From Gordionus sp. m RMFG-2023 (lineage: Eukaryota; Nematomorpha; Gordioida; Chordodea; Parachordodidae): a DNA stretch of 64,000 nt. Each line of letters starts with the position of its first letter. Positions within the stretch are counted from its first letter, which is position 1. Positions 12,201-23,966 of this stretch are shown here, piece by piece. The translations under genes and the position numbers were made by a program. The notes below the pieces were generated by a model. That model was given only the letters and a program-made list of their open reading frames with translations. It did no database searches and was not told the origin of the DNA. The stretch spans positions 18,131,666-18,195,665 of the forward strand of contig NC_088778.1 of assembly GCF_954871325.1 (NCBI RefSeq), in the 5' to 3' direction.

Positions 12201-15200
12201 ATAGTAGCAATTTAATCATCAGAGATTACATAAATAAGCCTTTTCTTTTTGATTAAGTGATAAATGAACTTATAAATTTCTTATCAAAAAATAGTCTAAA
12301 TTATCACTTTTGAATTATATACACTGTGCTTTGATAGATATTTATATTCATACTGACAAAATATCGAAATAACTTTAAATCCCTCACTAATTAAATCACG
12401 TTTACAAAGAATAATGATAAAGATTTCCGAGGATCAATTATCTGTTTGGCTCAATGTTTTAAATAAAACTCGTTCGTAGCGCCTTGCAAATTTAATTTTT
12501 TTGGCCCGAATTCCATCCAAAATTTTTATTTAATTATAGGCCCGAGCCCAGCAATATATTTATTTTAGACCTTAGTTTGTCCTGTCTTAAATTTATTTGA
12601 AAAATATAATAACACATTTTAAGCAATTAATATAAAAATTTAATTCCTTTACTTTAATCCTAGAAAATTCTATTTAGCTGATGCAATTTGAGATAATCAT
12701 TCACGATAAGTCATTCGAGGTAATATATTCGCAATAATGCATTAGCTCTAATGCATTTGCTATAATATCTTCGCGCAAATGAAATAGCGGTATTAATTTC
12801 GCGGTAATGTATTCGCTATAACTTTTAGCGATTCTCGATAAAACTTTAGCGGTATTGACATGCAACCATAAAAATAATTTTTAAAATTGTGAGTAACATG
12901 TTTATCTCCATATTATAATTTAATTTATATAATATTGATGCTAAATTAAAATATATTATCATATATTCAATTCTATAAATTCTATTAAGAATTCTTCAGA
13001 AAAAAATAAAAACCTAGGACGTAGCCTAAATATTTAACCTTTATAATTTAAATTTAAATAATTTAAACAAACAAGAGTCATATGCCACACTATTTTACCC
13101 AATTACCCATAAAGTGAATTGAGGTGCCTTATTTAAAACTAGCTCTTATAATGCATTTCCGTGAAGAAATATATTTTAAAATATGTATTTAATATGGGTT
13201 ACTTTATAGTTAGAGAAGTTTCGGCAACGTTCGTTGAAATTATGCATTTTCGTTTGTGAGATAGAGCTGGTTCCAGGGCATTATATTGGTCTTTATCTGG
13301 CAAAGATGCGAACAAGGGAAAAATCAATAAGTTAGAAAAACAACTTTTTAATTTGCTATTTTTTTCACTGCCATTAAATTTATCTATATGATCACTAAAA
13401 TAATTTATGAATAATGGATATCTCTTAGTATTATTACTTTAGGCTAATCATACATCTCTCAATTTCGTCTTTGCCAGGCAAAAATACAAGAATATCTCCA
13501 TATTTTGTATTACGTAGTATATCTAATATGGTTAAAACTGAACCTTCAATATAGTCAATAATTGGTCTGATAAAATGTCAATTAAATCAATTATAAAAAA
13601 ATAAAATAATGTGTAAATACTTTTGCAAATAATAGATTTCCGTATAATAATTTTTATACTTAACATTTATAGTAGTTAAAGTAGATATATCTGATTTCGA
13701 ATCCAAACTTTCATTTTTTAGATCGAAATACTGCACCAAATCTTTCACATCTAAGGTTGCCGACGATATAATAAGTCTAAAAGTCGGCCTTTTTTTTAAT
13801 ACCTTCCTAACTAACCCGAATATGATATCCATTTCGACGGATCTTTCATGAGCTTCATCTAAAATAACAGGTAAATTTTATTAGAATTATCTGCATATGA
13901 ATTATTAAAAAAAATATGCACTATAAAACTTGTGTGTACCCAATATCAATATGCTATAGGCCGAAAGCAATGGGTCTTTCAACATTTCACGTAGAAGTAT
14001 ACCACGGGTTACCACTTTTACTTTGGTTTTTTCTGAGTCAAAACAACTTTCGAATCGAATAACATAACCAACTTGGTGACCTAACACAACGCCGTATTCT
14101 TCGGCTATCCTCGCCGCCGATTTTATGACAGCTATCCGTCTAGGTTGAACCAAACAAATTTTCATTTTATTACTTTCGTTTATATAATCGGTCCATCCCC
14201 ATTCAATTAAATACTTAGGTAGTTGAGTTGTTTTGCCACTTCCTAAGTGAAAAGATAATAATTCATTGATATCAAAAATATTGTAAATTTAAATTAGGAT
14301 CGACCAAGTAATACGAGTGTAATATAAAAGAGCAATTGGAAAATATTTTAAAATTCTATTACTACTAAAAAACTGGTACTGTGGTCTTTTGGTATATAAT
14401 TATTATTCGTACAAACGCCTCATTTAATAGTAAGCGTGCTTGTAAACGATGCCTAAGGCTGAATTCAAGTAGACGCGATACAATTTAATAGCTGCGAGTT
14501 CTTTTAATAGTTTAATATCTCTTTATTAATAAATTAATCCTTGTATTGTTATGATTGGAATTAAAACAAATTAATTCATTATCAGCCAATGCATTTCATC
14601 ACCCTCGGGTGTGAAGTGTGCATCACGTATTTATATAAGCTGTTCAATTACATCGCATTAAGTTGAATCGTATGATCTGTAAATTCAGCCTAAGGCATAA
14701 TAAGGAAATGCCGAATTGTAGGGCTGTGCCGATATTTAAAGTTTTTGAAAAATATCGGATCGGGCCAAAATCTTTAAAAAAAACAGATCCGATTCAATAG
14801 TTTTATCATATTTATGATTGTATATATATCAGAGGCCTGCAGGCCCGGCATTGGCCAAATTTTATTTATTAAATATACCCAGGAGGGGCCGGGCCTAAAT
14901 AAATTTTTTAAAAAAAATACCCGGGTCGGGCCGTATATTTTAAAGCCAAATATTTTAAATCGCCACACTTAGCTATAAAAATAAAAAATAAATTATATTT
15001 TAAAAAATCTGAACAGGGCCAATTAAATGGTACCTCTGCAGGTTTCTGATATATATTTATATATGTTTTTTAATTTTATATATAATTTCATAATATATTA
15101 ATAAAAAGAACTAATATTCAACTTATTTGTAATGTTTAAAAAAATGTAAAATTATTAAAGATAAGGGGCTAAAAATTTGACATTTTTTATTATATTATCC

Positions 15201-18200
15201 GAAACAAGAAAAGGATTTAAACATATCTAACGAGTCACATTCAGCGAGTAACGATTCGATTTACAGATTTTTAAACGGCTACCTCAAGATTATAGCCAAA
15301 ATAAGATTACCCGAGATTTTGCTCAAAGATGACAGAAAAATTTGGAGATCTATTGGCAAAATTTGGAAAATATTACTTTGGCTCTGGCTAAGTCGAGCCG
15401 TTTAGCAATACTACATTCAGCTATAAACATTGCTCATATTTTAAATGAGATGAATAATTTTTGGAGAAAAGAAGAAGCAAAATACACGTAATCATTAATG
15501 AAAATTAATTGGTCGGTCGGCACAGCCCTAATTAATTATGCATTGATATTACATCTAGGTTCTAAAAGGTAAATATAGCAGGTCAATGATGGGGGAAGGG
15601 GCTAAAGTGGAAAGACAATAACATAGAATTGGTTTGGAAAAGTGAAAGGTTTTAAGCGAATCTAAAGATGTAATTAAAGATCGCCTATGCAATATAATAA
15701 TTAATCCAAATATCTTCTTATAGGGTCATTCCATGTCAAATATGCAAAAAAAATGAAATTTTCGTCCGAACCCCTTCGATTTTTTTAAAATTTGGTAATC
15801 AAAGAAAGGTTAATAATGTAGTTAAGAAATAGCCAAAATTTTAGTCTCGTAACATTTATATTTTTGTAGATATTAGGGTTCAAAGTGGCAAAAATGACGT
15901 ATTTTTACCATTATGTTTTCATTTAATTAAACATATTTTAAAAAATACGTAATTGTAAATAACAAATTTAATATCAAAATTAAATACAAAGATTCTACTT
16001 TCAGATAAAAAAATTTTTTTTTATTTTTTTTACAATTTCCGGTCATTTTATTTAATATGCAAGGACTAAAAACGATTTTTTGGAAATAATACGACCTTCT
16101 ATTTTTAAAAAAAATTTAGTAGACATTACTAAACTCTTCCTCTATATTTATAAAAAAAAATTGGTCGACCATTTTAAAAATCGATAAAATGTTTAGAAAA
16201 ATGTATAAATATTTTCCCGAAAGGAGGCGTCTTTGTATAAAATTATATATTAATCAGTTTTTAATGGTTTTTCTTGAAATATTTAATATAATTTAAAGGA
16301 TTATTCATCTTGTAAGTGAAAATAATAATAAATGGGTCTTTCATTCAATTATAAAAATTGTCTATCGATAAAATAAATTCAAATTTATTATAAAATTTTT
16401 TGCCCATATAACATATATTTAATGAATATTAATAAATCATATATATGAATCAGAATCTTGTGCATTTCATATATGGCCCCTTAAATATTAAAAATAATTG
16501 ATATAATATAAATTTAAAAATCTAATATATAACTCACTTTTAAAAGATTCTAATTTTTCGGTAGCGCATTTACTTTCTTGTGACGACAATGTATAACTAC
16601 GGCCAGTAGCGGTTAACGGTAAAACTAATGTTAAGATATGACATTTTGGAAAGTAAAGAGTGTCGTCTATACTTGGAAATGTAAAGGTATTTGAAATCCA
16701 GATGGGTGTAAAACTTTATATATTTCTTCCTGCTTTGATTTTTACCTAAAACAAAGGCTAACCACCAATTAGAATCATAAACACACGTATGTATTCTGAT
16801 ATTTGTCCAAATATTATACTTTCATCAATATAGATAAATATTCAATAGTGCTTTCTATATAATTGGAATACATTTTACTTTTAAATTGATGTAGACCTGT
16901 TGGAAACTCGGTGTAAATTTTCTGTGTTCCAGGTATAGGTCTAGTTTGAAAATCTTTCCCTGAGAATAGTTCTTCGGAATAATTTTTTTTGGGTCATATA
17001 TTCAAAATATATGCAATAAATATTTTCTTTAGCGAACTCGTACAATTCATATGATGTGATTATTTGCTTTGTGTAAGGCCTTCGTAAAGTATCTCTAGAG
17101 ACTAATCTTTTAACAGTGCCACCAATCCCATCACAAACACTTTTCTCGTGTGCTGTAGCAGAAAAATGTCATTCCGTCTGTACCTCAAAATCCATCTCAT
17201 GATGGCAAATATTAATAAAATTTTTACGATTTTTATACTGTGCAGCGGATCCATCGGATAAATAAAAAATTTTATTTGGCATACAAATTTTATTAATTAA
17301 AAAATTTACCAATGTTTTTTGGAAATAATGTGCTGCTATTGTATTGTGTTGCAAAGATTCGGATATCATTAGATAATTTAGGCAACAAATATTGGCAAAA
17401 TTATCTTTATAATATATAACAAAAGGGTGAACAGTGAATTGTGCCCTATTCCAATTATAACTTTGTACATCATCCTGAAGTATAAAACTATAGTTTTCTA
17501 AAAATCACATAAAATATATTGGCCTTCGCAATACAACGATTGTTGCGTTGAAATAAAAGAATGGGGAAATAAAGATTCCATTTTTAAAAAAAAGTCATTG
17601 ATAAATTCATCTACTGGCTTGGTTATTGTTTCAATAGTGGATCTATCTACGGATAGCCATTTTGTATGTTATAAATTTGATGTCCTTAGAACGAAACAAT
17701 CTTTCTATTTATTCGCGTTGTGTTGACACTTGTCAATATGCCGATTTTAGAAAATCCGATCCAATATTTATATTGATTTGGGTTATTTTATGATGATAAT
17801 ACTTTTATTTTGTATATAATAATTTCATAATAAGAATAAATATTTGTAATAATTTACAAATATCAAATTATTTTAAAAATAAAATTGAGTAGCGAAAATT
17901 TTGATATTATTTTTGGCGTCATATATGAAATGCACAAGATTTCATATATTCAAGAAGTCGAAACTTGGTTGGACATATTTTATTAATATTCATTAAATAT
18001 ATGTTATATGGGCAAAAAATTTATAATAAATTATAAATAAAGTAACAAATTGAATTTCTTTTATCGATAGACAATTTCTATAATTGAATAAAAGCCCCAT
18101 TTATCGTTATTTTAACTTACAAGATGAATAATCCTTTAAATTATATCAAATAGTTCAAGAAAAACCATTAAAAACTGATTAATATATAATTTCATACAAA

Positions 18201-18961
18201 TTTATACACTTTTCTAAACATTTTTATCGATTTTGAGAATGAAGATGGCCGCGTCCCAGACCAATTTTTTTTTATAAATATAAAGGAAGAGTTAAATAAT
18301 GTCTACTAAATTTTATAAAAATTGAAGGTGGGAATATTTCCAAAAAATCGTTTTTAGTCCTTGCTTATAAAATAAAATGACCGGAAATTGGAAAAAAAAT
18401 ATAAAAATTTTTTTTATCTTGAAAGTAGAATCTTTCTAGGTAATTTTGATTATAATTTTGTTATTTACAATTACGTAGTTTTTAAGTTATGCTTAATTGA
18501 ATGGAGGCAGATAATGGTAAAAATACGTCATTTTTGCCACTTTGAACCCTAATATCTCCAAAAATATAAATGTTAGGAGGCCAAAATTTTGGCTATTTCT
18601 TAACTACAATAACCTTTCTTTGCTTACCAAATTTTAAAAAATTCGAAGGGGGTCGGCATAATCGTGGTTGATTTGTCATGGAATGACCCTACATAGTCAT
18701 TTAAAAATGAAAATTAAATATAAAACCTGTTTCCCCAACTATTATGATAGTTTGGTAATTTTCAAGTGCATCATATATATCTCTCCTAAATGAATATATA
18801 GGAAGACTCTCACACTGTTTTTGAATTGAATATTTTGAAAATGAATTGTATATAACAGAGCTATAATTTGAATCTTCCTCAATTTCTCTTTCCTCATTAA
18901 TTGCTGCATAATATAAATTTCCATTAGGTTTCAAAAACTTTATTTTGTCGATTTCCACCAT
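6227..18961 (-). CDS. DHX35: DEAH-box RNA helicase DHX35, complete, ten exons
   Basis: ATP-dependent RNA helicase of the DEAH/DHX group, a nuclear factor found in spliceosomal complexes. Exons in order of transcription: 18961-18727, 14242-13940, 13858-13621, 13566-13438, 13367-13203, 8613-8447, 7751-7560, 7516-7386, 7133-6812, 6615-6227. All borders are GT-AG and the phases match; the sum is 2271 nt, 756 residues plus stop (human DHX35 has 703). Visible motifs: GETGSGKT (76-83, Walker A), QPRR (Ia), DEAH (180-183, split across exons 2 and 3), SAT (212-214), TNVAETSLTI (347-356) and QRAGRAGR (394-401). These are followed by the winged-helix/HA2 region (LQLKSF, FAVKEGDHITYLNVF) and the OB-fold region (IIAGFFHNVAYY, IHPDSVI, PKYVIFNEI). 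The start MVEIDKIKFLKPNG aligns with the human N-terminus. No catalytic residue is missing. Introns 1 and 5 are 4.5-4.6 kb and full of transposons; introns 2, 3, 4 and 7 are only 43-81 bp. Confidence 0.95.
10163..11066. mobile_element. MITE-like element with ATCAGAGACCTGCAG ends
   Basis: Perfect 15-bp inverted ends (ATCAGAGACCTGCAG at 10163 and its complement ending at 11066). The body is AT-rich and broken by GC-rich words such as CCGGGCCGGGCCT near both ends. It has no coding capacity and contains a further small element at 10606-10809. A short relative lies at 14828-15049, and diverged single ends at about 2555, 5597, 48330. Confidence 0.65.
10606..10809. mobile_element. 204-bp foldback MITE (TGTTAAACGGCTC family)
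   Basis: About 45-bp inverted arms, TGTTAAACGGCTC...GGCTAACTCA, face their complement with few mismatches, so the unit can fold on itself. It sits inside the 10163-11066 element. Diverged relatives are at about 15247-15405 and 26448-26642, sharing the TTTTTAAAACGGCTA-like arm and the middle TTTTTCTGG motif. Confidence 0.65.
14719..15530. mobile_element. TAGGGCTGTGCCGA non-autonomous element in DHX35 intron 1
   Basis: The inverted ends TAGGGCTGTGCCGA and TCGGCACAGCCCTA match exactly over 14 bases, with ATCGGATCGG words inside. It carries two smaller nested elements: 14828-15049 with ATCAGAGGCCTGCAG ends, and a diverged TGTTAAACGGCTC-type unit at about 15247-15405. The ends resemble hAT-type short repeats but no clear 8-bp duplication is seen. 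Confidence 0.6.
14828..15049. mobile_element. Short MITE of the ATCAGAGACCTGCAG family
   Basis: Inverted ends ATCAGAGGCCTGCAG and CTGCAGGTTTCTGAT bracket 222 bp with CCCGGG/GGGCC words; a shorter, diverged relative of the element at 10163-11066. Confidence 0.6.
15721..18691 (-). mobile_element. DNA transposon with ~0.77-kb terminal inverted repeats, in DHX35 intron 1
   Basis: The ends TAGGGTCATTCCATG...CATGGAATGACCCTA open long inverted repeats (about 15721-16490 and 17922-18691) that match almost throughout with small indels. Between them, the - strand encodes a diverged transposase-like protein at about 17680-16960. In order it shows WLSVDRSTIETI, ENYSFILQDDVQSYNW, FTVHPFVIYY, IFYLSDGSAAQYKNRKNF and CDGIGGTVKRL. 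This set recurs in uncharacterised transposon proteins of insects and cnidarians; the Asp of SDG is a plausible catalytic residue. The open frame ends at a stop at 17166-17168, just before HFSATAH, where relatives carry Trp. The right end lies 35 bp from the DHX35 exon 1 splice donor. I could not assign a superfamily. Confidence 0.8.
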
Positions 18962-19834
18962 AAATTCAAGTTATCCTTTTATTATTATATTAATTTATTT
19001 ATAATTAAGTATATGGTGATAATTACTAGAGAATAGACCTGTGCGCCGCCGGCAATTTTATTCAGGCTGAAAATGCCGTCGATTGACATGAACGGCGCAC
19101 CAGGCTCACAGCCAATTTTATTTATGGTGGCGTGTGGCTTGTTAGAATGCTCTTTAATCATATACTTGATGAACATTCTGATATCTCTGGTGAGGCTGAT
19201 TATATAAATTACATTGCACCAACAGACCTTAATACAAAAACTTAAAAATTAAATTGTCCTACCAGATGACACAACATATTAATTATCTAGAAAGTATCCG
19301 TAGTGCTAACAAGATTCCTATAAATAACAGTATAAGTAAAATTGGAAAATAATCCTTAAAAGTTTTTAATAACGAATGGGATATAATTGAATTCACTTAG
19401 TGTCAGTGGAATTTCTTTCTTCCCTAAAGAGATCAACAATAAATTTACAGTTATTATTTCACAGTGAAAAATCTGATTGCGCACATATCATTTGCCTAAA
19501 AAAAATATGCAAAAAAGCTTGACCATAAGTTTCTTATTACCGAACTTCAGGTAATTTATTTTATATTTTTATTATAAAATTATATTTTAGATATTAGCAA
19601 AACTACTTGATCCAAGATTTCAAAATCTTAAAATTGCTTCAGAATATTTAAATTCGATTGTACAACATTATTACAATTTTTAATTAGATATTTAAAACTT
19701 TTAGCATGATAGAAATGCATAGAATGAGATTTAAGTTAAAGATAATCGGCAAACATCATTCATATATTGCCAAAATAGCTTGTAAACATTCCCTTCCAAG
19801 CAACGGTAATAGCAACATTAGTGATCTAGAATAA
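18962..19834. other. Upstream of DHX35: repeat piece and hAT remnant
   Basis: No clear promoter motif was recognised. At 19038-19135 is a GC-richer patch (GACCTGTGCGCCGCCGG to AGCCAATTTTATTTATGGTGGCG) with a diverged relative at 50157-50267. At about 19590-19681 the + strand encodes ILAKLLDPRFQNLKIASEY, a typical hAT transposase stretch ending in a stop. It is followed by an unrelated insertion from about 19835. Confidence 0.55.
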
Positions 19835-21194
19835 TGTGGTCATTCCACGTCAAATTGACTAAAAAAGCGCGACCATCTTTAAAATGAACGAAACTTGGCA
19901 TGATACTTATCTATTTTGTATATTTTAGTAAATTCAAAAGTGCTAGTTCAACCAGATCCAAAGATATACACCTTCAAAGTCGAAAATCGCATAGCGTGAT
20001 TTCATTAAATCCTAAAAAATACTTAAGATAGAGTTACAAATTACATATCATTTCATAGCCCTTAAAATTTAACATTAGAAAATATCGAGAAAAAAAAATT
20101 CCATGTGTTTTCTTATTCCAGTAAAAATAAAAAATTAACATTGTTAGGAAGGGATTTTTTTGGGTGTTGATATTCTCTAAAAATGTTTATTACCTTTATA
20201 TTAAACTAATAAAAAACCTCGATAGCCATTTTTGTTTTTTTAATTTTATTTGAATTTTTATTATTAATATAAATAAAAAAGGATAATATAGATGGCGTTA
20301 TATAAATTATTATAATATAATATTTTTAAAAATATGAATTGATTAGCACTGATGAGGTAAAGGTAATATTTTTACACCCTAGTGGACCTTCTAATTCCTT
20401 TTATTATCCTTCAATACCTGATTTATTCTTCCGAAAAATGATATCCTAACTGCCGACAACCTTTTAACCAATACAGGAAAAATTTATAATTTAGCTCGTG
20501 AATAATCATGGTCATATACAAATTAAATATAAGGAAATCAATATAACTAAGCTTCTATACTATAAGTAATATTATCGAATAAATAAAAACATCTTGAGGT
20601 TTTTAGTTTTTTAAATTACTTGCGCTATCTAGCGGAAATTTTATTTCTGTTCCAAAATGCGATTATATTCAACAATTATTATATTGTGGAATATAAAAAA
20701 TGGAAGATTGACTTAAATTTTTAAAAATTAAGTTTTAAACTTTTTAAAATTATTAACGCCATCTAGCGCTATTTTTAATTTCTGAATTATTTCTACTTAA
20801 CTTTTTTTAACCACTCTAAAAATTTTTATATGTACAATTCTTGATACTTTTTACAAAATATCTGAAATTTGGGAAAAAAAATTTATATTAACATTTAAAA
20901 AAATTAATTGCAATTTAAATTTTTTTTTATAAATTCAAAATATGTGTAAGAGTTTACTTAGGGCTATTAAATGAGTCATGATAGATATCTATAGTGCGTC
21001 TAATATTAAAGTTATCCCAATTTTAAAAAACCATTTTTTTCGAAAAATGCCCAAGCAGATCCGCTTTAGACCCTATATCTCCGGTTCTAGTAGAGTAAGG
21101 GGCTAATATTTTGGATTTGTCAATTACAGCCCTAAAATTTTCGCAAAATCTGATAAGGTCGGGTTGTAAAGTGATTGATTTGATATGATCCTGG
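19835..21194. mobile_element. Non-autonomous relative with GGTCATTCCACGTCAAAT ends
   Basis: The left end GTGGTCATTCCACGTCAAATTGA and the right end TTGATTTGATATGATCC are inverted and imperfectly matched. They resemble the ends of the long-TIR transposon at 15721 (GGGTCATTCCATGTCAAAT). No coding frame was recognised inside. The boundaries are approximate. Confidence 0.45.
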
Positions 21195-21999
21195 GGATTT
21201 TTCTCCCGTTGTTTGGTTGTAGATTATATTTTATTCCTGTTCTGTGTGAAGTTGCTCAAGCATGTCGTCATATGCCAGTGATTTTAAAATAGTTCAAGAA
21301 AATAACAAGATTTAAAACGAATTTAAAAACTAAAATAAAGAGTTGCCGAAATAACTATTTAGGCTAAATAAAATAATAAGTTCGAGACATAAGGCTACTT
21401 CAACACAATGACATATAAATAGAATTTTTAAAGCCAGAAATCTGAAGAGAGTAGGGCAATTAAAAGCTTTTACCTAGTAAATTTCATTGGTGATTTATGC
21501 CCACCTATTGTTGTCTTGGTCAGTTTTTTTTAAAATAAACTTTTTCCAAAAATTTTAGGGAGGGTAATATGATAAAGATTGGTGCAGGACAGTAGTCACC
21601 AAATTTTCTGACCTCTAAACCTGGCCTGAATTTCTTTTGGCCCTCAAAAATGGGCCGAAACAAATATTTGTTATTAAATTTTCATTTGCCATTAACCATT
21701 AAATCTAAATTAAAAAACAAATTATTAGAAAAATATAGCTGCTAAAACATGAAATCTCTAAAGATCATTTATATCCAATATGGCTCGATAATCGTATATA
21801 AAAAAGTATACAGAAATATCGACAATTTTAATGAACTATCAAATTGAGCGTAGTCGATATTATTTGAAATCGAGATTTGATTTGATACAATTTCTCAGCA
21901 TACAAAAGTTCCCCTTTTGTGGGTCTTCTTAACTACAATAGGACTGTTGCTGTAGATAAAAATATAATTTATTCGTCAGGACTTTTTGTTGCAATGTTT

Positions 22000-22190
22000 T
22001 CATGCAATACGCATCATCTCAAATTCAAAATGAATTCATATCTATTATGGTAGAAATGATGTTAAAATCTATTACAAAATTTATAACAAAAGTGAGATGT
22101 TTTAATGGAGTAGGTTGTGAAAATGTGAGTTTAATTATTTGGTATATTTATTGTGGAAAATCAAGAGAATTTAATAGGAATAATTGATTT
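22000..22190 (+). pseudogene. Remnant of a DUF4371/ZMYM-type hAT transposase
   Basis: The frame from 22002 reads SSQIQNEFISIMVEMML and continues with KFITKVRCF. This resembles the start of the catalytic domain of hAT transposases with a DUF4371 region (IQNEII...K...F..L.DE). The first catalytic Asp is not recognisable and the frame stops at 22187. No ends are visible, so this is a decayed piece. Confidence 0.45.
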
Positions 22191-22257
22191 AAAAAGTCTT
22201 TTTGCTGAAATCATTATAAATTGCAATTTAATGATTTAAAGATTAATTCATCTAAAT

Positions 22258-22545
22258 ATATAATAGGGTAATTAAGAAATAAACGTTTTCGTATAATCTC
22301 AATGTTAATTTTTATTTTTTCTATCAACTTTCCTATCATCTTAATGTTAATTTTTTCTATCAACTTTCCTAATCATCTTAATGTTAAATAAATCGAAGGA
22401 GATTATATACCTCTAATGTTAAATTATTTTTTTTATACATCAAAGAGATTCGAACCACTGACTTAACTTTATAAAAGCAAACGTTCTTTCACTCAGCCCC
22501 TTTCTATCTTAAATTTTCTATTACAATTCTTATGTATGAAACTAT
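22258..22545 (-). repeat. tRNA-derived SINE-like repeat, copy 1
   Basis: Read on the - strand, 22501-22441 looks like a tRNA: GGGGCTGAGTGAAAGAACG (A-box region) and GTGGTTCGAATC (B box), but no acceptor stem closes. It is followed by an AT-rich tail with CTTAATGTTAA...TTTTCC repeats. The same arrangement recurs at 23965-24290, so this is a dispersed repeat with a tRNA-type Pol III promoter rather than a tRNA gene. Confidence 0.5.
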
Positions 22546-22629
22546 ATTTTGATAAAGTAATTAACATTAATTTGTTTATTATTAGGCTCTTATCTTATTG
22601 GTTTATATTTTTTTTTCTTTTGTATTGGG

Positions 22630-23966
22630 CAGAGTTGTTAAAGTAGCACGCTAACTTTTTTGGTAGCTATAGCTAATAGCGGCTACTTTTTTTGTAATTT
22701 TTTAATTTTTTAGCGCGCTACTTTTTTTGAAAGTAGCTAAGTAGCCGCTACTTCGCTACTTTTAAAAAAATATAATGAAGGTAAGTGTAAACATGAAAAT
22801 TTAAATATAATATCATAATTAATTATAATTTTTATGATTATTATTTAATTTTGAAATTAAAATATAATTTCAATTTGTAATTTATATTTTCATTTGTATT
22901 ATAAACCTAAATCACGTGTTAATAATTTAAAATGTCATCGCCTATAAATATCTAAATCGTTGAAAGTGATTCAGACAATGACATTAATGAAATGGAAGAT
23001 ACCAGGGAAGAAAATGTTCTTAATAGCTATAATACAAATTTCCCATTACCTAGATTTGAAATTTTTTTTAAATAAATATATAACCAAAACTGGTTTCAAA
23101 TTTATTTATTTAAATGTAAAAAAAAATATTTCCTCAAATCAATCCAGTAGCTATAACCTCAAGAAACACCTAAAGGTAAATTGTCATTTTTACATTCTAA
23201 TAATATTTATTTTATATGACTGTTCATGAGTTTAAGGAAATTGAGAAACATCTTAATAATTTTGGTATAGGCGACTCTACCTCCAAAAAAACTAATTCAA
23301 TTCAAACCAAATTAATTAATAATGCAAATGACAATATTTCTCAGAAATTGGCTGATAAAGTTATTGTTGATTTTATAATTTATACAGTTCAGTCAATGTC
23401 CTTAGTTGATAATCCATCATTTACCATGATAATTAAAACTCTATCCCCTGGTACAACAATTTTATGCCGCCAGACACTAATGAATAAAATAGCAGATAAT
23501 TTTAAAATGATGAAAGATGCTCTAATAGTAGAGTTATCAGAGATATCATATATATGTAGCACGGGAGATAGTTGAACACATAACAGAAGGTAAAAACTTA
23601 TTTATATTTATAAATTGATCTGATTAAATATTTTTGAGCTTATTTGGGAATCACAGGCCATTGGCTAGACCCTAGAACTTTAAAAAGAAGATCTGTGGCA
23701 TTAGCCCTCAAAATGATAATAGGATGCCAGACATAAGATGTACTTGCAAATAAAATTATTGATAATCTATCTTATATTATATGTATATAAGCTTAAATAC
23801 GCCCTTACCATCAAGTGCTAGTGTCGAGAGATTATTTAATAAGGCAAAACTTATACTTTCTGATCGTCACTCTAGACTTGGGGATGATAATATTGAAATG
23901 ATTAATGAAACAAATTACCATAAATATTTATTTTTATTACATAAATTTTTTTATAATCAAAACTAA
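22630..23966 (+). mobile_element. ZBED-type hAT transposon remnant, copy 1
   Basis: It opens with CAGAGTTGTTAAAGTAGCACGCTAAC, a hAT-like end followed by GTAGC/GCTAC words. Coding pieces on the + strand include a BED-finger-like start near 22960, LADKVIVDFIIYTVQSMSLV, DNPSFTMIIKTLSPG and, near 23805, LPSSASVERLFNKAKLIL, the hAT C-terminal dimerisation signature. Stops and lost sequence separate the pieces. No right terminal repeat is visible; the SINE-like repeat starts at once. A second copy is at 50478-51414, with over 90 percent identity by eye. Confidence 0.7.

Larger units (their letters stand above)
8996..12861. mobile_element. 3.9-kb DNA element with GCGAATGCATTA subterminal arrays, in DHX35 intron 5
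   Basis: The ends match as inverted repeats: ATGTCAATATTGCGAAA at the left against its complement with a few changes at the right (TAGCGGTATTGACAT). Just inside each end lie degenerate 11-13-bp units of the GCGAATGCATTA type, reading one way at about 9015-9215 and the other way at about 12705-12840. No transposase was recognised between them and no clear target duplication is visible. Other elements are nested inside (10163-11066). It occupies most of DHX35 intron 5. The superfamily is not assigned. Confidence 0.55.
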
